From G965207045 sp965207045 (GTDB lineage: Bacteria; Pseudomonadota; Alphaproteobacteria; Rickettsiales; Anaplasmataceae): DNA of 64,000 nt. Below, in pieces: positions 35,652 through 44,612 of this stretch. The position numbers were made by a program, and so were the translations under genes. Positions within the stretch are counted from its first letter, which is position 1. Every line of letters begins with the position of its first letter. The stretch lies in the NCBI GenBank assembly GCA_965207045.1, contig OZ242261.1:1178001-1242000 (forward strand). Direction: 5' to 3'. The notes under the pieces are model-generated. The model saw nothing but the letters and a program-made list of their open reading frames with translations. It searched no databases and was not told the origin of the DNA.

Positions 35652-35889
35652 TCTTTATTGGAAAGTGCTTTTTTCTCTTGCTTTTATTCTTTCTGTTATG
35701 TTAGGTATTTTGTTCTTTTTGAAGAGAATTGGCAAATATAATGCAAGTACGCAAAATTTGTTTGTAGAGGAGAGCTTAAATTTAGATGGGAAACGCAAAA
35801 TTATATTATTAAGGTACAAGGATAACAGGTATCTAATATTAGTTGGTGAGAACACTGATTTAGTGATAAAACAAGAAGATGCGGATTAA
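35644..35889 (+). CDS. FliO-like small membrane protein
   Basis: An 81-residue protein from the ATG at 35644 (a TTG four codons upstream is also in frame). It has one N-terminal membrane helix (VLFSLAFILSVMLGILFFLK) followed by a small cytoplasmic beta-rich domain: ESLNLDGKRKIILLRYKDNR YLILVGENTDLVI. This is the architecture of FliO, including the pattern K..l.lvr..dr..LL.vg. FliO assists assembly of the FliP ring. The next gene is fliP, overlapping by 11 bp, which strongly supports the call. Confidence 0.72.
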   Translation: MISLYWKVLFSLAFILSVMLGILFFLKRIGKYNASTQNLFVEESLNLDGKRKIILLRYKDNRYLILVGENTDLVIKQEDAD

Positions 35890-36628
35890 TTATTTTTCAC
35901 AAGTAGTATTTATATTGATGTTGATTCCTAAGTTGTTCTATGGAGATGATATTGGTACATCTGGTATAAACATAGATTTGCCAACTGATGGTGAGCTTTC
36001 TGGAAGACTATTACAGTTAATTGCATTAATTACAATATTAGGTCTTGCGCCGTCAATATTAGTTATGGTGACCTCTTTTACACGTATTATCGTAGTATTA
36101 TCCATATTACGTACTGCGTTGGGTATGCAGCAATCTCCACCAAATATTGTTATTACTAGCTTAGCACTTTTCTTATCATTATTTATAATGACTCCAACAC
36201 TACGAGAAGCTTATGATGTTGGCATAAAGCCGCTTTTAGCGAATGAAATTTCTGAGATAGAGGCTTTTGAAAAAGCTTCAAAACCAGTGCACTCTTTCAT
36301 GATTCACAATACAGAGGAAAAGGAATTAGCAATGTTCTTCAATATTGCAAATATAGATTCTGTGGATAAACCAGAAGATACTCCACTTAGGATTTTAATT
36401 CCTGCTTTTATGACTAGTGAATTAAAAAAAGCATTTGAGATTGGCTTTTTGATTTTTCTTCCTTTTTTAATAATTGACCTATTTGTATCCTCAATTTTGA
36501 TGTCTATGGGAATGATGATGCTTCCACCTGTTGTAATTTCGTTGCCTTTTAAATTAATATTTTTTGTATTAATTGACGGTTGGTCAGTTCTTTCAGGGAG
36601 TTTAGTTAAGGGTTTTATAGGATGGTGA
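35879..36628 (+). CDS. fliP: Flagellar/type III export protein FliP
   Basis: The 249-residue membrane protein matches FliP. It has an N-terminal signal-like segment (YFSQVVFILMLIPKLFYG), then LLQLIALITILGLAPSILVM, TSFTRIIVVLSILRTALGMQ QSPPN, LRILIPAFMTSELKKAFEIG FLIFLPFLIIDL and VSSILMSMGMMMLPPVVISL PFKLIFFVLIDGW. All FliP signatures are present and the length is standard. In flagellar systems FliP forms the export gate with FliQ and FliR, but no other flagellar gene except the FliO-like neighbour is visible. It overlaps pyrB by 7 bp. Confidence 0.92.
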   Translation: MRINYFSQVVFILMLIPKLFYGDDIGTSGINIDLPTDGELSGRLLQLIALITILGLAPSILVMVTSFTRIIVVLSILRTALGMQQSPPNIVITSLALFLSLFIMTPTLREAYDVGIKPLLANEISEIEAFEKASKPVHSFMIHNTEEKELAMFFNIANIDSVDKPEDTPLRILIPAFMTSELKKAFEIGFLIFLPFLIIDLFVSSILMSMGMMMLPPVVISLPFKLIFFVLIDGWSVLSGSLVKGFIGW

Positions 36629-37509
36629 AACATTTAATCTCGGTCAATGACTTAAACATTGATGAAGTAGAAGAGATATTTACTAGAGCAAAAAGGCTGA
36701 TAACTTATCAATCAAATTCTTTGTTAGGCAAAATTGTTGTTAATGCTTTTTTTGAGAATTCCACACGCACTATGACTTCGTTTGAAATTGCTGCGAAAAA
36801 ATTAGGAGGGTATGTTATTAATCTTCCAAATCAATCTTTATCCCTTAAGAAAGGAGAAAGCATTCTTGACACAATTTTAACGCTAAATCAAGTTATTCCA
36901 AGTTTTATTGTAACTAGAACTGCTAATAGTGGAGTTCCTGCTATTATGGATAATGATTTCTGTTCAATTATAAATGCAGGAGATGGTTGTAATGAACATC
37001 CAACTCAGGCTTTGACTGATGCTTTTACGATTAAGTTACTAAAAAACAAAATTAAAGGAATAAAGGTTGCAATATGTGGTGATATTTTACATAGTCGAGT
37101 TGCACATTCAAATATGATATTGTTAAACAAGTTAGGTGCCGAAGTAAGGGTTATATCACCACCTAATCTTATGTTGGCATACCTTCCTGAAGGGGTGAGA
37201 AAATATGATGATATAAAAGAATGTTTGTGTAATGTTGATGTTGTTATGACACTTCGGTTACAATATGAGCGTATGAAGAAAAAATGTGTTTCTTCTAAAA
37301 AGGAGTATTGTAAGATTTATGGCTTAAATTATGATAAATTATCTTGTGCAAATAATAAAGTTATTGTAATGCATCCAGGTCCAGTAAATCGTGGTATTGA
37401 AATTAGTAGTGAAATCGCAGATAATTACTGTAGTGTTATATTGAAACAAGTTAAGCTCAGTGTACCTGTGCGACAGGCTACATTTGAGTTTCTTAGCTCT
37501 TTGCACTGA
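36622..37509 (+). CDS. pyrB: Aspartate carbamoyltransferase catalytic subunit
   Basis: The 295-residue enzyme catalyses the second step of pyrimidine synthesis, joining carbamoyl phosphate and aspartate. The carbamoyl-phosphate site is FFENSTRTMTSFEIAAKKLG (Met replaces the second Arg of the usual STRTRTSFE). The aspartate side has DGCNEHPTQALTDAFTI, VAICGDILHSRVAHSN, TLRLQYER and VMHPGPVNRGIEI. No regulatory subunit is adjacent, as in other alphaproteobacteria. It is translated in overlap with fliP. Confidence 0.95.
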   Translation: MVKHLISVNDLNIDEVEEIFTRAKRLITYQSNSLLGKIVVNAFFENSTRTMTSFEIAAKKLGGYVINLPNQSLSLKKGESILDTILTLNQVIPSFIVTRTANSGVPAIMDNDFCSIINAGDGCNEHPTQALTDAFTIKLLKNKIKGIKVAICGDILHSRVAHSNMILLNKLGAEVRVISPPNLMLAYLPEGVRKYDDIKECLCNVDVVMTLRLQYERMKKKCVSSKKEYCKIYGLNYDKLSCANNKVIVMHPGPVNRGIEISSEIADNYCSVILKQVKLSVPVRQATFEFLSSLH

Positions 37510-37539
37510 TTTACATTAAATAATAAAGGGGTGTGAAAA

Positions 37540-38016
37540 ATGTCTGGGAGTGTGCCAATAACTAAAGAGGGTTTTGATAAATTAGAAAAAGAGCTTTTGC
37601 ATCTCAAAAATCATGAGAGACCTAAAATAATAGAAGCTATTGAAGAAGCTCGTAGTAAAGGAGATCTTTCGGAAAATGCTGAATATCATTCAGCAAAAGA
37701 TAAACAGGGGTTCATCGAGGGAAAAATTGTGGAGTTAGAAAGTAAAATTGCTAATTCTAATATAATTAATATCTCGAAATTATCTGGTGATACAGCAAGG
37801 TTTGGGGCTAAAGTCACTTTATATAATAAAGACAATGATAATGAAGTCGTATACAAATTAGTTGGTGAATATGAAGCCGATATTGCTCGAATGCTTTTAT
37901 CAGTTAATTCTCCATTAGGAAGCTCATTGTTAGGTAAGAGGGTAGGCGAAAGTATTGAGGTTAATACTCCGGGGGGAATGCGTCACTATGAAATTCTCAA
38001 AGTAGAATTTCAGTGA
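37540..38016 (+). CDS. greA: Transcription elongation factor GreA
   Basis: The 158-residue factor rescues backtracked RNA polymerase by stimulating transcript cleavage. The N-terminal coiled coil includes ITKEGFDKLEKELLHLKNHE and the acidic tip DLSENAEYHSAKDKQGFIEG. The C-terminal FKBP-like domain includes ARFGAKVTLYN, SPLGSSLLGKRVGESIEVNT and the end EILKVEF. A GGGGTG ribosome-binding sequence precedes the ATG. The methyltransferase gene follows after 1 bp. Confidence 0.96.
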   Translation: MSGSVPITKEGFDKLEKELLHLKNHERPKIIEAIEEARSKGDLSENAEYHSAKDKQGFIEGKIVELESKIANSNIINISKLSGDTARFGAKVTLYNKDNDNEVVYKLVGEYEADIARMLLSVNSPLGSSLLGKRVGESIEVNTPGGMRHYEILKVEFQ

Positions 38017-38017
38017 T

Positions 38018-38785
38018 ATGCAAATATTCAATCGTGGAGTAATTAGGTTGCATCGCGATAGAGTTGCACAAAATGTTTCTGGCCATGATATAATTATAAA
38101 TGAGATATGTAAGCTTATTTCTCAACGTTTGTGCGGTGAATTTGGCTTTGTGTTGAATCTTGGTGCATGCACAGGGCAGTTACTTAATTTTTTTTCTAAG
38201 TATCGAACAATTATTAATAGTGATGTTTCAGAGCAGATGCTGAAAACCTTTTGTGGGTTAAGAGTAGTGCTTGATGAAGAGTTGCTTCCTTTTGAGATAA
38301 ATACTTTTGATGCTGTAATAAGTATTGCTACCTTACATAGAATCAATGATTTACCTGGAACACTAATTCAAGTTCATAATATATTGAAGGGTAAAGGAGT
38401 TTTTATTGGAACTTTGTTTGGTGTGAAAACACTGCAAGAACTAAAGAAATCTTCGACGCAAATTGAAGGCAGTGTAAGCCCTAAAGTATATCCATTTATT
38501 GATGTAAAGGATGCTGGAAACTTGATGCGAAGAGCTGGGTTTCGTATTGCTGTTTCTGATACCGAAGATGTAATAATAAAATATAAAAATGCTAGCCAGC
38601 TATTTACTGACTTGAAAAATATAGGAGAGAGTAATGCAATGTTAAGCATGAAAAAAAGTTTAGTCAGTAGAAGTGAAATTGAATCGATAAAGCAGAAGTA
38701 TATGAAGGATTTTACCGATAAAGATGGGTTAATTTCAGCAACGTTTGAAATTATCACTATAACGGGAATAAAAGATGTGGATTAA
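38018..38785 (+). CDS. Class I SAM-dependent methyltransferase, BioC/NDUFAF5-like
   Basis: A 255-residue protein. The N-terminus IFNRGVIRLHRDRVAQN resembles the iFDr...RaRRdRAA start of the alphaproteobacterial group that includes mitochondrial NDUFAF5. The SAM motif I is VLNLGACTGQLL. The acidic motif II region is IINSDVSEQML, and post-I motifs follow (PFEINTFDAVISIATLHRIN). KGKGVFIGTLFG continues the core fold. NDUFAF5 acts on complex I assembly, and nuo genes occur in this window; a BioC role is an alternative. It overlaps the next methyltransferase gene by 11 bp. Confidence 0.82.
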   Translation: MQIFNRGVIRLHRDRVAQNVSGHDIIINEICKLISQRLCGEFGFVLNLGACTGQLLNFFSKYRTIINSDVSEQMLKTFCGLRVVLDEELLPFEINTFDAVISIATLHRINDLPGTLIQVHNILKGKGVFIGTLFGVKTLQELKKSSTQIEGSVSPKVYPFIDVKDAGNLMRRAGFRIAVSDTEDVIIKYKNASQLFTDLKNIGESNAMLSMKKSLVSRSEIESIKQKYMKDFTDKDGLISATFEIITITGIKDVD

Positions 38786-39347
38786 TGTTGATTTGATAAA
38801 ACGTTTTTATAATACTGAGCAAGGAAAAATATTTGGTAATGAAGTTAATGAAACTATATTAGGTAGTATGGGTAGTGATCGTAAATCTATATGCATAGGT
38901 TATAACCTGTTCAATAAAATGGCCTCAATAATTCCAGCTAAGCAGGGATTAGTGAGAGGAACAATATTAGCTCATGAAACTTGCCTGCCATTACAAGATT
39001 GTTCTTTGGATGAGGTTGTTGTAATCCATACACTCGAATACATGCAAGATGTCAAACCATTTTTTGTAGAGGTATACAGAATTTTAAAAAGTAGTGGAAA
39101 AGCCATATTTATGTTTCCTAACGTATATGCAAATATTGTGAAGTGTGATGAGATCTTTAAATTTAGTAAATCTGTTATATATATTGAATATTTGTTAAAA
39201 AAACTTTTGTTTTCAGTATATAAAAAAACAAATTTACAACAAATAAATAGACCAATTCCTGGAATTGTTACTGCTTTAACAGTTCAAAAGATTATTGATA
39301 GAAGATCAAGAAGTAGTACAGGCAAAACTATTTTTGTTGGAACATAA
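38775..39347 (+). CDS. Methyltransferase-domain protein
   Basis: A 190-residue protein of the alphaproteobacterial methyltransferase type that starts DLIKRFYNTEQGKIFGNEVN. The SAM-binding motif I is weak (CIGYNLFNKM). The later strand motifs LPLQDCSLDEVVVIHTLEYM and VEVYRILKSSGKAIFMFPN are clear. The substrate is unknown. In many alphaproteobacteria such a gene lies next to glyoxalase II, but here it is the last gene of the gatC-greA operon. It ends exactly where the convergent PAS gene ends. Confidence 0.75.
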   Translation: MWINVDLIKRFYNTEQGKIFGNEVNETILGSMGSDRKSICIGYNLFNKMASIIPAKQGLVRGTILAHETCLPLQDCSLDEVVVIHTLEYMQDVKPFFVEVYRILKSSGKAIFMFPNVYANIVKCDEIFKFSKSVIYIEYLLKKLLFSVYKKTNLQQINRPIPGIVTALTVQKIIDRRSRSSTGKTIFVGT

Positions 39348-39782
39348 CTAATATATTTTGTAGCGAGTTACTCCAATGATTGCGTCTACAGAGTTGTCAC
39401 TTTCACCCAAAGGAAGGCAGCAATACCTGAATTTTATCATATTGCCCTCTAGATCAAAACACTCAGATTCATCAATAACAGCTTCCATGCTTTCAATAAC
39501 CTCATCTAAATAATGTCTAATGTTTTCTACATCATCAAACTGTATTATTGGGGCATCGCTAGAGATATTTAATGCATGTCGGTTTGCTTCTTTTATTTCA
39601 TCCCCAAGATAGATAACTTCGTAAGAGTTATTAGCATGCTTGACTATGAAACAGTGTTCCCATATATCACTAATATGTTCTTGCTCAATTTGGCTCAGAC
39701 TCGGGTGATGTCTTTCTCCTCTGATTTCATTCCAATATTCACAGAGTAGATTTGTGAATCTTCTTTCTTCTGTAATATACAT
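39348..39782 (-). CDS. PAS-domain (PAS_5 type) protein
   Basis: A 144-residue protein typical of the alphaproteobacterial PAS_5 group. It starts with LLCEYWNEIRGERHHPSLSQ IEQEHI (family LldYWrslrg.r.lP.r.did). The PAS core includes WEHCFIVKHANNSYEVIYLG and the end CCLPLGESDNSVDAIIGVTR, where family members have lPL...g..vdhilG. No output domain is attached. The role is probably sensory or regulatory, with the ligand unknown. It is convergent with the preceding methyltransferase without any gap. Confidence 0.83.
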   Translation of the reverse strand: MYITEERRFTNLLCEYWNEIRGERHHPSLSQIEQEHISDIWEHCFIVKHANNSYEVIYLGDEIKEANRHALNISSDAPIIQFDDVENIRHYLDEVIESMEAVIDESECFDLEGNMIKFRYCCLPLGESDNSVDAIIGVTRYKIY

Positions 39783-39880
39783 TTTTAGCAGCTTGTTAAG
39801 CTAATACTAAAGACAACAGTTTAATAATTTCTAAAATGTATTTGAATATATAGTTAAAAAAATGGATATAAGAAACGTAC

Positions 39881-40342
39881 GTGTTGATAAAAATACAAAG
39901 AAAGAAGTTTGGAACTGAACTCAATAGAATCTCAACTTGCTCAAATGATCTAAATGAGGATAAAGAAAGTACCTCCTTGGTGCAATACACAATAAAAAGA
40001 CTAGAGGTTGCTTCTGAAATTGCTCAATCTGCATCCTATAAACTTAAAGTATACAATACTTTTAGTAAAATAGAGGAAAAGCAAGAGTTATTATCAAGCA
40101 AAGCTGACTCTGAGCACCTTCTTTTAGCACATTGTGAAGAAGTAACAGTGGATTTAGTTTTAGTAGACAATGATGGTAAAGAGTTGGATGTAGGAACGGA
40201 GATATTAGAAGAATCTTGTTTTGCAGATGCTCAAGATGTTACACAAAAGCAGTTAGAAAATAAAATGCTTCTACGTGGAATAATGCTAGCAGCTGGATTC
40301 AAAACAGTAGACTTTTCATTGTTATACTTTCAGTTACCTTAG
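39881..40342 (+). CDS. Small hypothetical protein
   Basis: An open frame of 153 codons with a GTG start encodes an acidic, helical protein (SLVQYTIKRLEVASEIAQSA, KIEEKQELLSSKADSEHLLL, ILEESCFADAQDVTQKQLEN). No ATG is well placed; an ATG at 39862 lies in another frame and stops after 18 codons. A frameshifted N-terminus is therefore possible. Family and role are unknown. The acidic composition looks protein-like, which favours a real or recently broken gene. Confidence 0.45.
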   Translation: MLIKIQRKKFGTELNRISTCSNDLNEDKESTSLVQYTIKRLEVASEIAQSASYKLKVYNTFSKIEEKQELLSSKADSEHLLLAHCEEVTVDLVLVDNDGKELDVGTEILEESCFADAQDVTQKQLENKMLLRGIMLAAGFKTVDFSLLYFQLP

Positions 40343-40454
40343 TTATTCAATCCTATAAAAAGGCAATAGATAAAATGTAAAACAGAGTATATAATATTCT
40401 GAATTAAAATTGTAATCTCTTAGCCTTTATGCTAATATATAAAATATTATTTTT

Positions 40455-41204
40455 ATGAACAGACTAGAAGAGTTATTTGATGTATATCTTTTGCGGCGTC
40501 GATCAAAAGCTTCGAGAGCTCTTGGCATTGTGCTGCCTCTTGTTGCTTTTGCTCTTGTCATATTTTTAGCAAAACGAGATCTTGTAGAAAAGATTGGATT
40601 GAATCGATTCAGTCCTTATATTCTTGCTTTAGCTATTATCTTAGTTTGGTATTCAATCCTTTGTCGAAATGTAGATATCAAGGAAGAAGCATTGTTAAGT
40701 TCGGGTGATGTTCGGAAAAAGGGAAATAAGTCTTCTTGTCAGTCCTGTACTCTTTCTCCAAGATTAAAGATTATGCTTTTTGGAATTGTATTGTCAAATA
40801 TGGTTGGAGCTCTGCTTGTATTTGTCAATGATCGTCTTCTTGGGCCAGGTCAGCAATGGACTTGGCAGGATATTGCATTTTTTTTTCTTGTACTCAATAT
40901 TATGATGGTTGCTTGGTGGTGGGTTGAATCTGGGAAAATTAAACCTAATGTGCAACCTGATAATGCTAAAACCATTACTGAGAATGAAGAGGAAGAATTA
41001 GAGCCTCAGGTGGTAAGTAGGGAAAGTAGTTCTGATATCGACTTACTAAAAACTCAGGCAGAAGATAGGGTAGTAGAACGGCCAGGAGCAATTAATGATG
41101 ATAATAGACAAACTGAGAAAACGAAAACTAATAGACAGTTAATTGTTGGACTTTCTGGTTTGGAGAAGGGGGGAGAAGGAAATTGTTGTCTGAATGGAAA
41201 ATGA
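40455..41204 (+). CDS. Four-helix membrane protein of unknown function
   Basis: A 249-residue protein with four hydrophobic segments: ALGIVLPLVAFALVIFLA, FSPYILALAIILVWYSILC, LKIMLFGIVLSNMVGALLVF and DIAFFFLVLNIMMVAWWWV. These are followed by an 80-residue acidic, disordered-looking tail (ENEEEELEPQVVSRESSSD). The N-terminus is rich in Arg (LLRRRSKASRALG), consistent with a cytoplasmic N-terminus. I do not recognise a family. The polar tail may be an interaction surface. Confidence 0.75.
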   Translation: MNRLEELFDVYLLRRRSKASRALGIVLPLVAFALVIFLAKRDLVEKIGLNRFSPYILALAIILVWYSILCRNVDIKEEALLSSGDVRKKGNKSSCQSCTLSPRLKIMLFGIVLSNMVGALLVFVNDRLLGPGQQWTWQDIAFFFLVLNIMMVAWWWVESGKIKPNVQPDNAKTITENEEEELEPQVVSRESSSDIDLLKTQAEDRVVERPGAINDDNRQTEKTKTNRQLIVGLSGLEKGGEGNCCLNGK

Positions 41205-41283
41205 TGAAGATATAATAAGAGCCAGACTTGCGGAGAAGACAAGTGTTACAGGAAACAAACACATTGAAATAAAGAGAAGAAGC

Positions 41284-41312
41284 GGCAATAGATTTATTCT
41301 AATTCTATTGCC
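41284..41312. terminator. Stem-loop, possible terminator
   Basis: A perfect 9-bp inverted repeat, GGCAATAGA at 41284-41292 and TCTATTGCC at 41304-41312, encloses an 11-nt loop about 80 bp after the membrane-protein gene. The following sequence is only moderately T-rich (ATTTGTGTTG), so termination is possible but uncertain. Confidence 0.35.
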
Positions 41313-41403
41313 ATTTGTGTTGTTAATAAACCGAATTGGTATAGCCTAATATGCTTACTCTCATGAAGTTATCTACTCTCTAAAAAGTTCCGCAATAATT
41401 TTG

Positions 41404-42039
41404 TTACTGGAAAAACATTTCAAGTTTGTTACCGATATCTAATGTTATATATTTTACATTTTCCGGAATTTTTTTTACCCTTTGAGTTAGTTCCTTTTTT
41501 TTACCTTTTTCTATTTGTTCTTCCTTGTTTACTATATATATAGTGCGTAGAACTTCACCTATGTCACTATAGAGATTTATCTTCATGTTTGGCAGGAACT
41601 TTGTTTCACTACTATTATTTATTATAGTACTCTTTATTATAATATCTTCTCTATCATACTCAAAATTTGCATTTTCGAACTCAAGTTTATACGTATCATA
41701 TACACCAAAGGCTGAGTACAAAGGCCTTAACCATACACTAATTTCACTTCTTGGAATTAAAAACAATGCAATAAAAACAAATAATAACAGTATAAGAGCT
41801 GAAGATTGCAACCAGGAAAGGTTATCTTTTGTCTGTTGTACATTTTCTTCCATTCTACCAGTAATAATCTTTTTATCAACTTCAAAGGATAATATTGCTT
41901 CCTCATCATCTTGATTAGGAAGTGGCGATTGTACCCAAGAGTGATTACAATTGCTACATCTGACCTTACGTCCTTCTCCATCTATATCTTTATCTTCTAC
42001 ATGATAACGAGTTTCACAATTGTTACAGATTATAATCAT
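41404..42039 (-). CDS. Zinc-ribbon (MJ0042-type) membrane protein
   Basis: A 211-residue protein. The N-terminal zinc ribbon is CNNCETRYHVEDKDIDGEGR followed by CSNCNHSW, with two CxxC pairs. One membrane segment follows (SSALILLLFVFIALFLIP), then an extracytoplasmic domain like DUF3426 (FENANFEYDREDIIIKSTII, LPNMKINLYSDIGEVL). This is a widely conserved alphaproteobacterial layout of unknown function. It overlaps holB by 4 bp and is presumably co-expressed with it. Confidence 0.82.
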   Translation of the reverse strand: MIIICNNCETRYHVEDKDIDGEGRKVRCSNCNHSWVQSPLPNQDDEEAILSFEVDKKIITGRMEENVQQTKDNLSWLQSSALILLLFVFIALFLIPRSEISVWLRPLYSAFGVYDTYKLEFENANFEYDREDIIIKSTIINNSSETKFLPNMKINLYSDIGEVLRTIYIVNKEEQIEKGKKKELTQRVKKIPENVKYITLDIGNKLEMFFQ

Positions 42040-42824
42040 AACGTACCTAAACTATTATACAATAATATCTTAAACTGTTCTTCAACCAAATTAGCACTAA
42101 TTCTATCTTGGTTTAATTTCAGAATGTTCTCCCATATTTCATAAAGATCTTCAATGTTGTAATCATGTTCTTGTAAGTTTGCAACTTCTCCTGTAAATAA
42201 TTCCCTACTAGGGGATGTATTAAATTTTGCTTTTACTAAACGTAATAAGAGCATTTGAAAGACGTAAAATAAATCTTCTGATTTCTCTTTCATATAATCT
42301 TCATATGAAGTTCCTTGCTTGTGTGATTGCAATAACTTCCTGTATAAGGACATATTTATAGATGGCATAGCACTGGCACAATATAGTTTACAACAACGTG
42401 ATCTGAATGCAGGAGGAAGTGAATATAGATGACTACTTATTATTATTATGAGACATTTTTTTGAAGGTGTTTCCTCTAGAGTTTTTAGTAAGGCATTTAT
42501 AGCATTCTGGTTAGTACTTGCAATATTTTTAATAATAACTACTTTATAGCCATCAAATATGGACGTTGTACTCAAAAAATATCTAACTGAATGAATTTGC
42601 TCTAGAGTTATTTTTTCATGTGTGACTTGCATTAAATCACTTTTATCTCTTAATATGCTTAAGACGAATACAACAGTATTATCATAAATAGAGTTACAGT
42701 CTCTACCATATATCAACCAATTACTAGTTAATTTATATTCACTTTTCAGCTTTTGGAATATTTTGCTGTTTTTTATTTCAGTTTTTTTTATCAATTGAAC
42801 AATAAAATTTACGTGTTTCCACAC
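42036..42824 (-). CDS. holB: DNA polymerase III delta-prime subunit
   Basis: The 262-residue clamp-loader subunit resembles alphaproteobacterial HolB. Key blocks are VHFVRYFLST-like IHSVRYFLSTTSIFDGYKVV, IIKNIASTNQNAINALLKTL EETPSKKCLIIIISSHLYSL (equivalent to D.A..mn..AaNALLKtLEEPp....lil.s) and LPPAFRSRCCKLYC (family lLpTIrSRCq). The Walker A region is degenerate (LIYGRDCNSIYDN without the GK[ST]), so ATP binding is unlikely, as in some delta-prime subunits. The start is GTG. Confidence 0.88.
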   Translation of the reverse strand: MWKHVNFIVQLIKKTEIKNSKIFQKLKSEYKLTSNWLIYGRDCNSIYDNTVVFVLSILRDKSDLMQVTHEKITLEQIHSVRYFLSTTSIFDGYKVVIIKNIASTNQNAINALLKTLEETPSKKCLIIIISSHLYSLPPAFRSRCCKLYCASAMPSINMSLYRKLLQSHKQGTSYEDYMKEKSEDLFYVFQMLLLRLVKAKFNTSPSRELFTGEVANLQEHDYNIEDLYEIWENILKLNQDRISANLVEEQFKILLYNSLGTL

Positions 42825-42834
42825 TCTTTTAACG

Positions 42835-44560
42835 ATGATAGCATCTTTAGCGCTATTGGCAATAACAGTATTAACAATATTTGTTTATACAAGACATGCC
42901 ATAAGAACTGAAGTTGTTTCTATAGTTTCTTATAGGCAGCTGCTAGTTAAGCTTTAACATCTTTGTATATACCTCTAAAAGATTATTATTAAATGCTTTT
43001 TCTGATCCAACACTTATTACAGTAATTGCTATATCAATAATAAGCTATGCTATGATTACTAGTAACTCTTTTGGTTATAGTAGCTCAAAGTCTTTTGTGT
43101 TCAAATAGTAGATACCCAAAAGCTACGGTTAATGCCCTTGTTATTATATCTTTTTTTCTTGAGTACACTAATGAATAATACAGCCGTAGTTTTAATATTT
43201 ATTTCCTAATAGTTTTAAGGGAGCACTAAATTTTAATTTAGCAACAAGTAAATTAATTATACCGCTTGCATTTACAAAATCGTTGAGAGGGTTAACAGTG
43301 ATAACCATTAGCACGAACCTGCTAATACTAATACAACTTGACTAATGGGAATTTTTTTAGCCGCTATTTACATTATTTATACTACGGAAATACTTCCTGA
43401 GATTGTTCCTCTTTCAGAAAAATTATTTGCAAATAAATTTGTTGCAGAAGTAACAATACCAGAAAACTCTGGATTTATAGAATGACGAATTAGGTATATA
43501 CCAATATTATCAAGCTTACACATCAATTGTATTAAAAAGCAAGGAAAACTATTTATACCAATTTAATGACAAGAAATTATGCAAGAGTGATATTATATTC
43601 TTAGATACTACTAAAGAAAATTTGGCGAGTTTGTTAGATTATAAAGCAGACTTGATAATCAAAAGCTCAGAATATACAATTGAAGTTAATGAAATTAAGG
43701 GCAATCTAATCCTTAAGGAAATTATAGTGTAATCATGTTCATGTATAATTGATGAAAAATTATGTAACATAAGTGATTACAGTAGTGCACAGATATTTGC
43801 AATTTAGGTACATCATATCACACCTATTAAGTAGTAACCTGCACAATAAAGGACTGACTTAAAGTAGGAGATAGAATATTGCTAGTAGGAGAAGAAATTC
43901 AATATTGGGATTCATAATAAAATACCAATTAATCGGTACTGATAGGGATTCTCACTATGTACCAGAACATACAAATTCTTGGTTAATAAATTTAATTTCT
44001 AGTTGAGTGATAGCGTCCTCTCTTTTTGTTGTATTTCCCATAGTAGTTAATTCCTTAGTAGGAGTTGTAGCATTACTGTTAACAAAATGTGTTTCTTAAA
44101 ACAAGCATTCAACATAAAAGTGTTTTTGGTAATAAGCCCAGCTTGTGTATTGAGTGTTGCTCTGCAAGAAAGTGGATGCATAGACTATATAGTACAACTA
44201 GTTAGCAATATATCTCAAGGATTTTTACCAATAATGACTATGGCTATTCTCTTTATAACTATTGCAATGTTAAATGAAATTATGAGTGATAATGCTGTGA
44301 GGTTGATTTTCACACCAATGGTTATGGGATTTGCTGAAACAACAGATGCTGACCTGAAGCTATTTATTTTCTGTTTGTTTTTTGCTGCTAATTGTGCCTT
44401 TACTATTCTGATTTCGTACCAGAGTAGCATATTGGTTATGGGTCTAGGTAACTCAAATTTACTGATTACTATAAAGCTAGAATAACGCTGACCATGTTTG
44501 TATTTTTTGGGTATATTGTTTTTGCTTATATTTATTTTATATAAATTATTTAAATATTAA
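42835..44560 (+). pseudogene. Ruined SLC13/divalent-anion-symporter-type permease
   Basis: The sequence starts MIASLALLAITVLTIFVYTR and then reads as a transporter in changing frames with many stops. Pieces include FSDPTLITVIAISIISYAMI, NNTAVVLIFIS, SKLIIPLAFTKSLRGLTVIT, GTDRDSHYVPEHTNSW and a long C-terminal part. That part (44087-44485) contains SGCIDYIVQLVSNISQGFLP, AMLNEIMSDNAVRLIFTPMV and YQSSILVMGLG. The NEIMSDNA and ISYQS-type blocks are typical of SLC13-like permeases, and the middle resembles TrkA-C-like soluble domains. The gene is clearly non-functional. Confidence 0.75.
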
Positions 44561-44566
44561 TATTTG

Positions 44567-44572
44567 TATAAT
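44567..44572 (+). promoter_or_regulatory. Possible -10 element (TATAAT)
   Basis: A consensus TATAAT lies about 41 bp before the ATG of the 903-residue repeat protein. A second similar box (GTGTAATAG) occurs 20-odd bases later. I see no good -35 at the right distance, so this is only a candidate. Confidence 0.25.
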
Positions 44573-44612
44573 AGAACTTACATTTGTGTAATAGCATAAA
44601 TGGTTTATTTAT

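Noticed and set aside
43900..44560. Short intact transporter gene at 44087-44485
   Set aside because: It is the C-terminal part of the broken SLC13-type gene and lacks its own start context.
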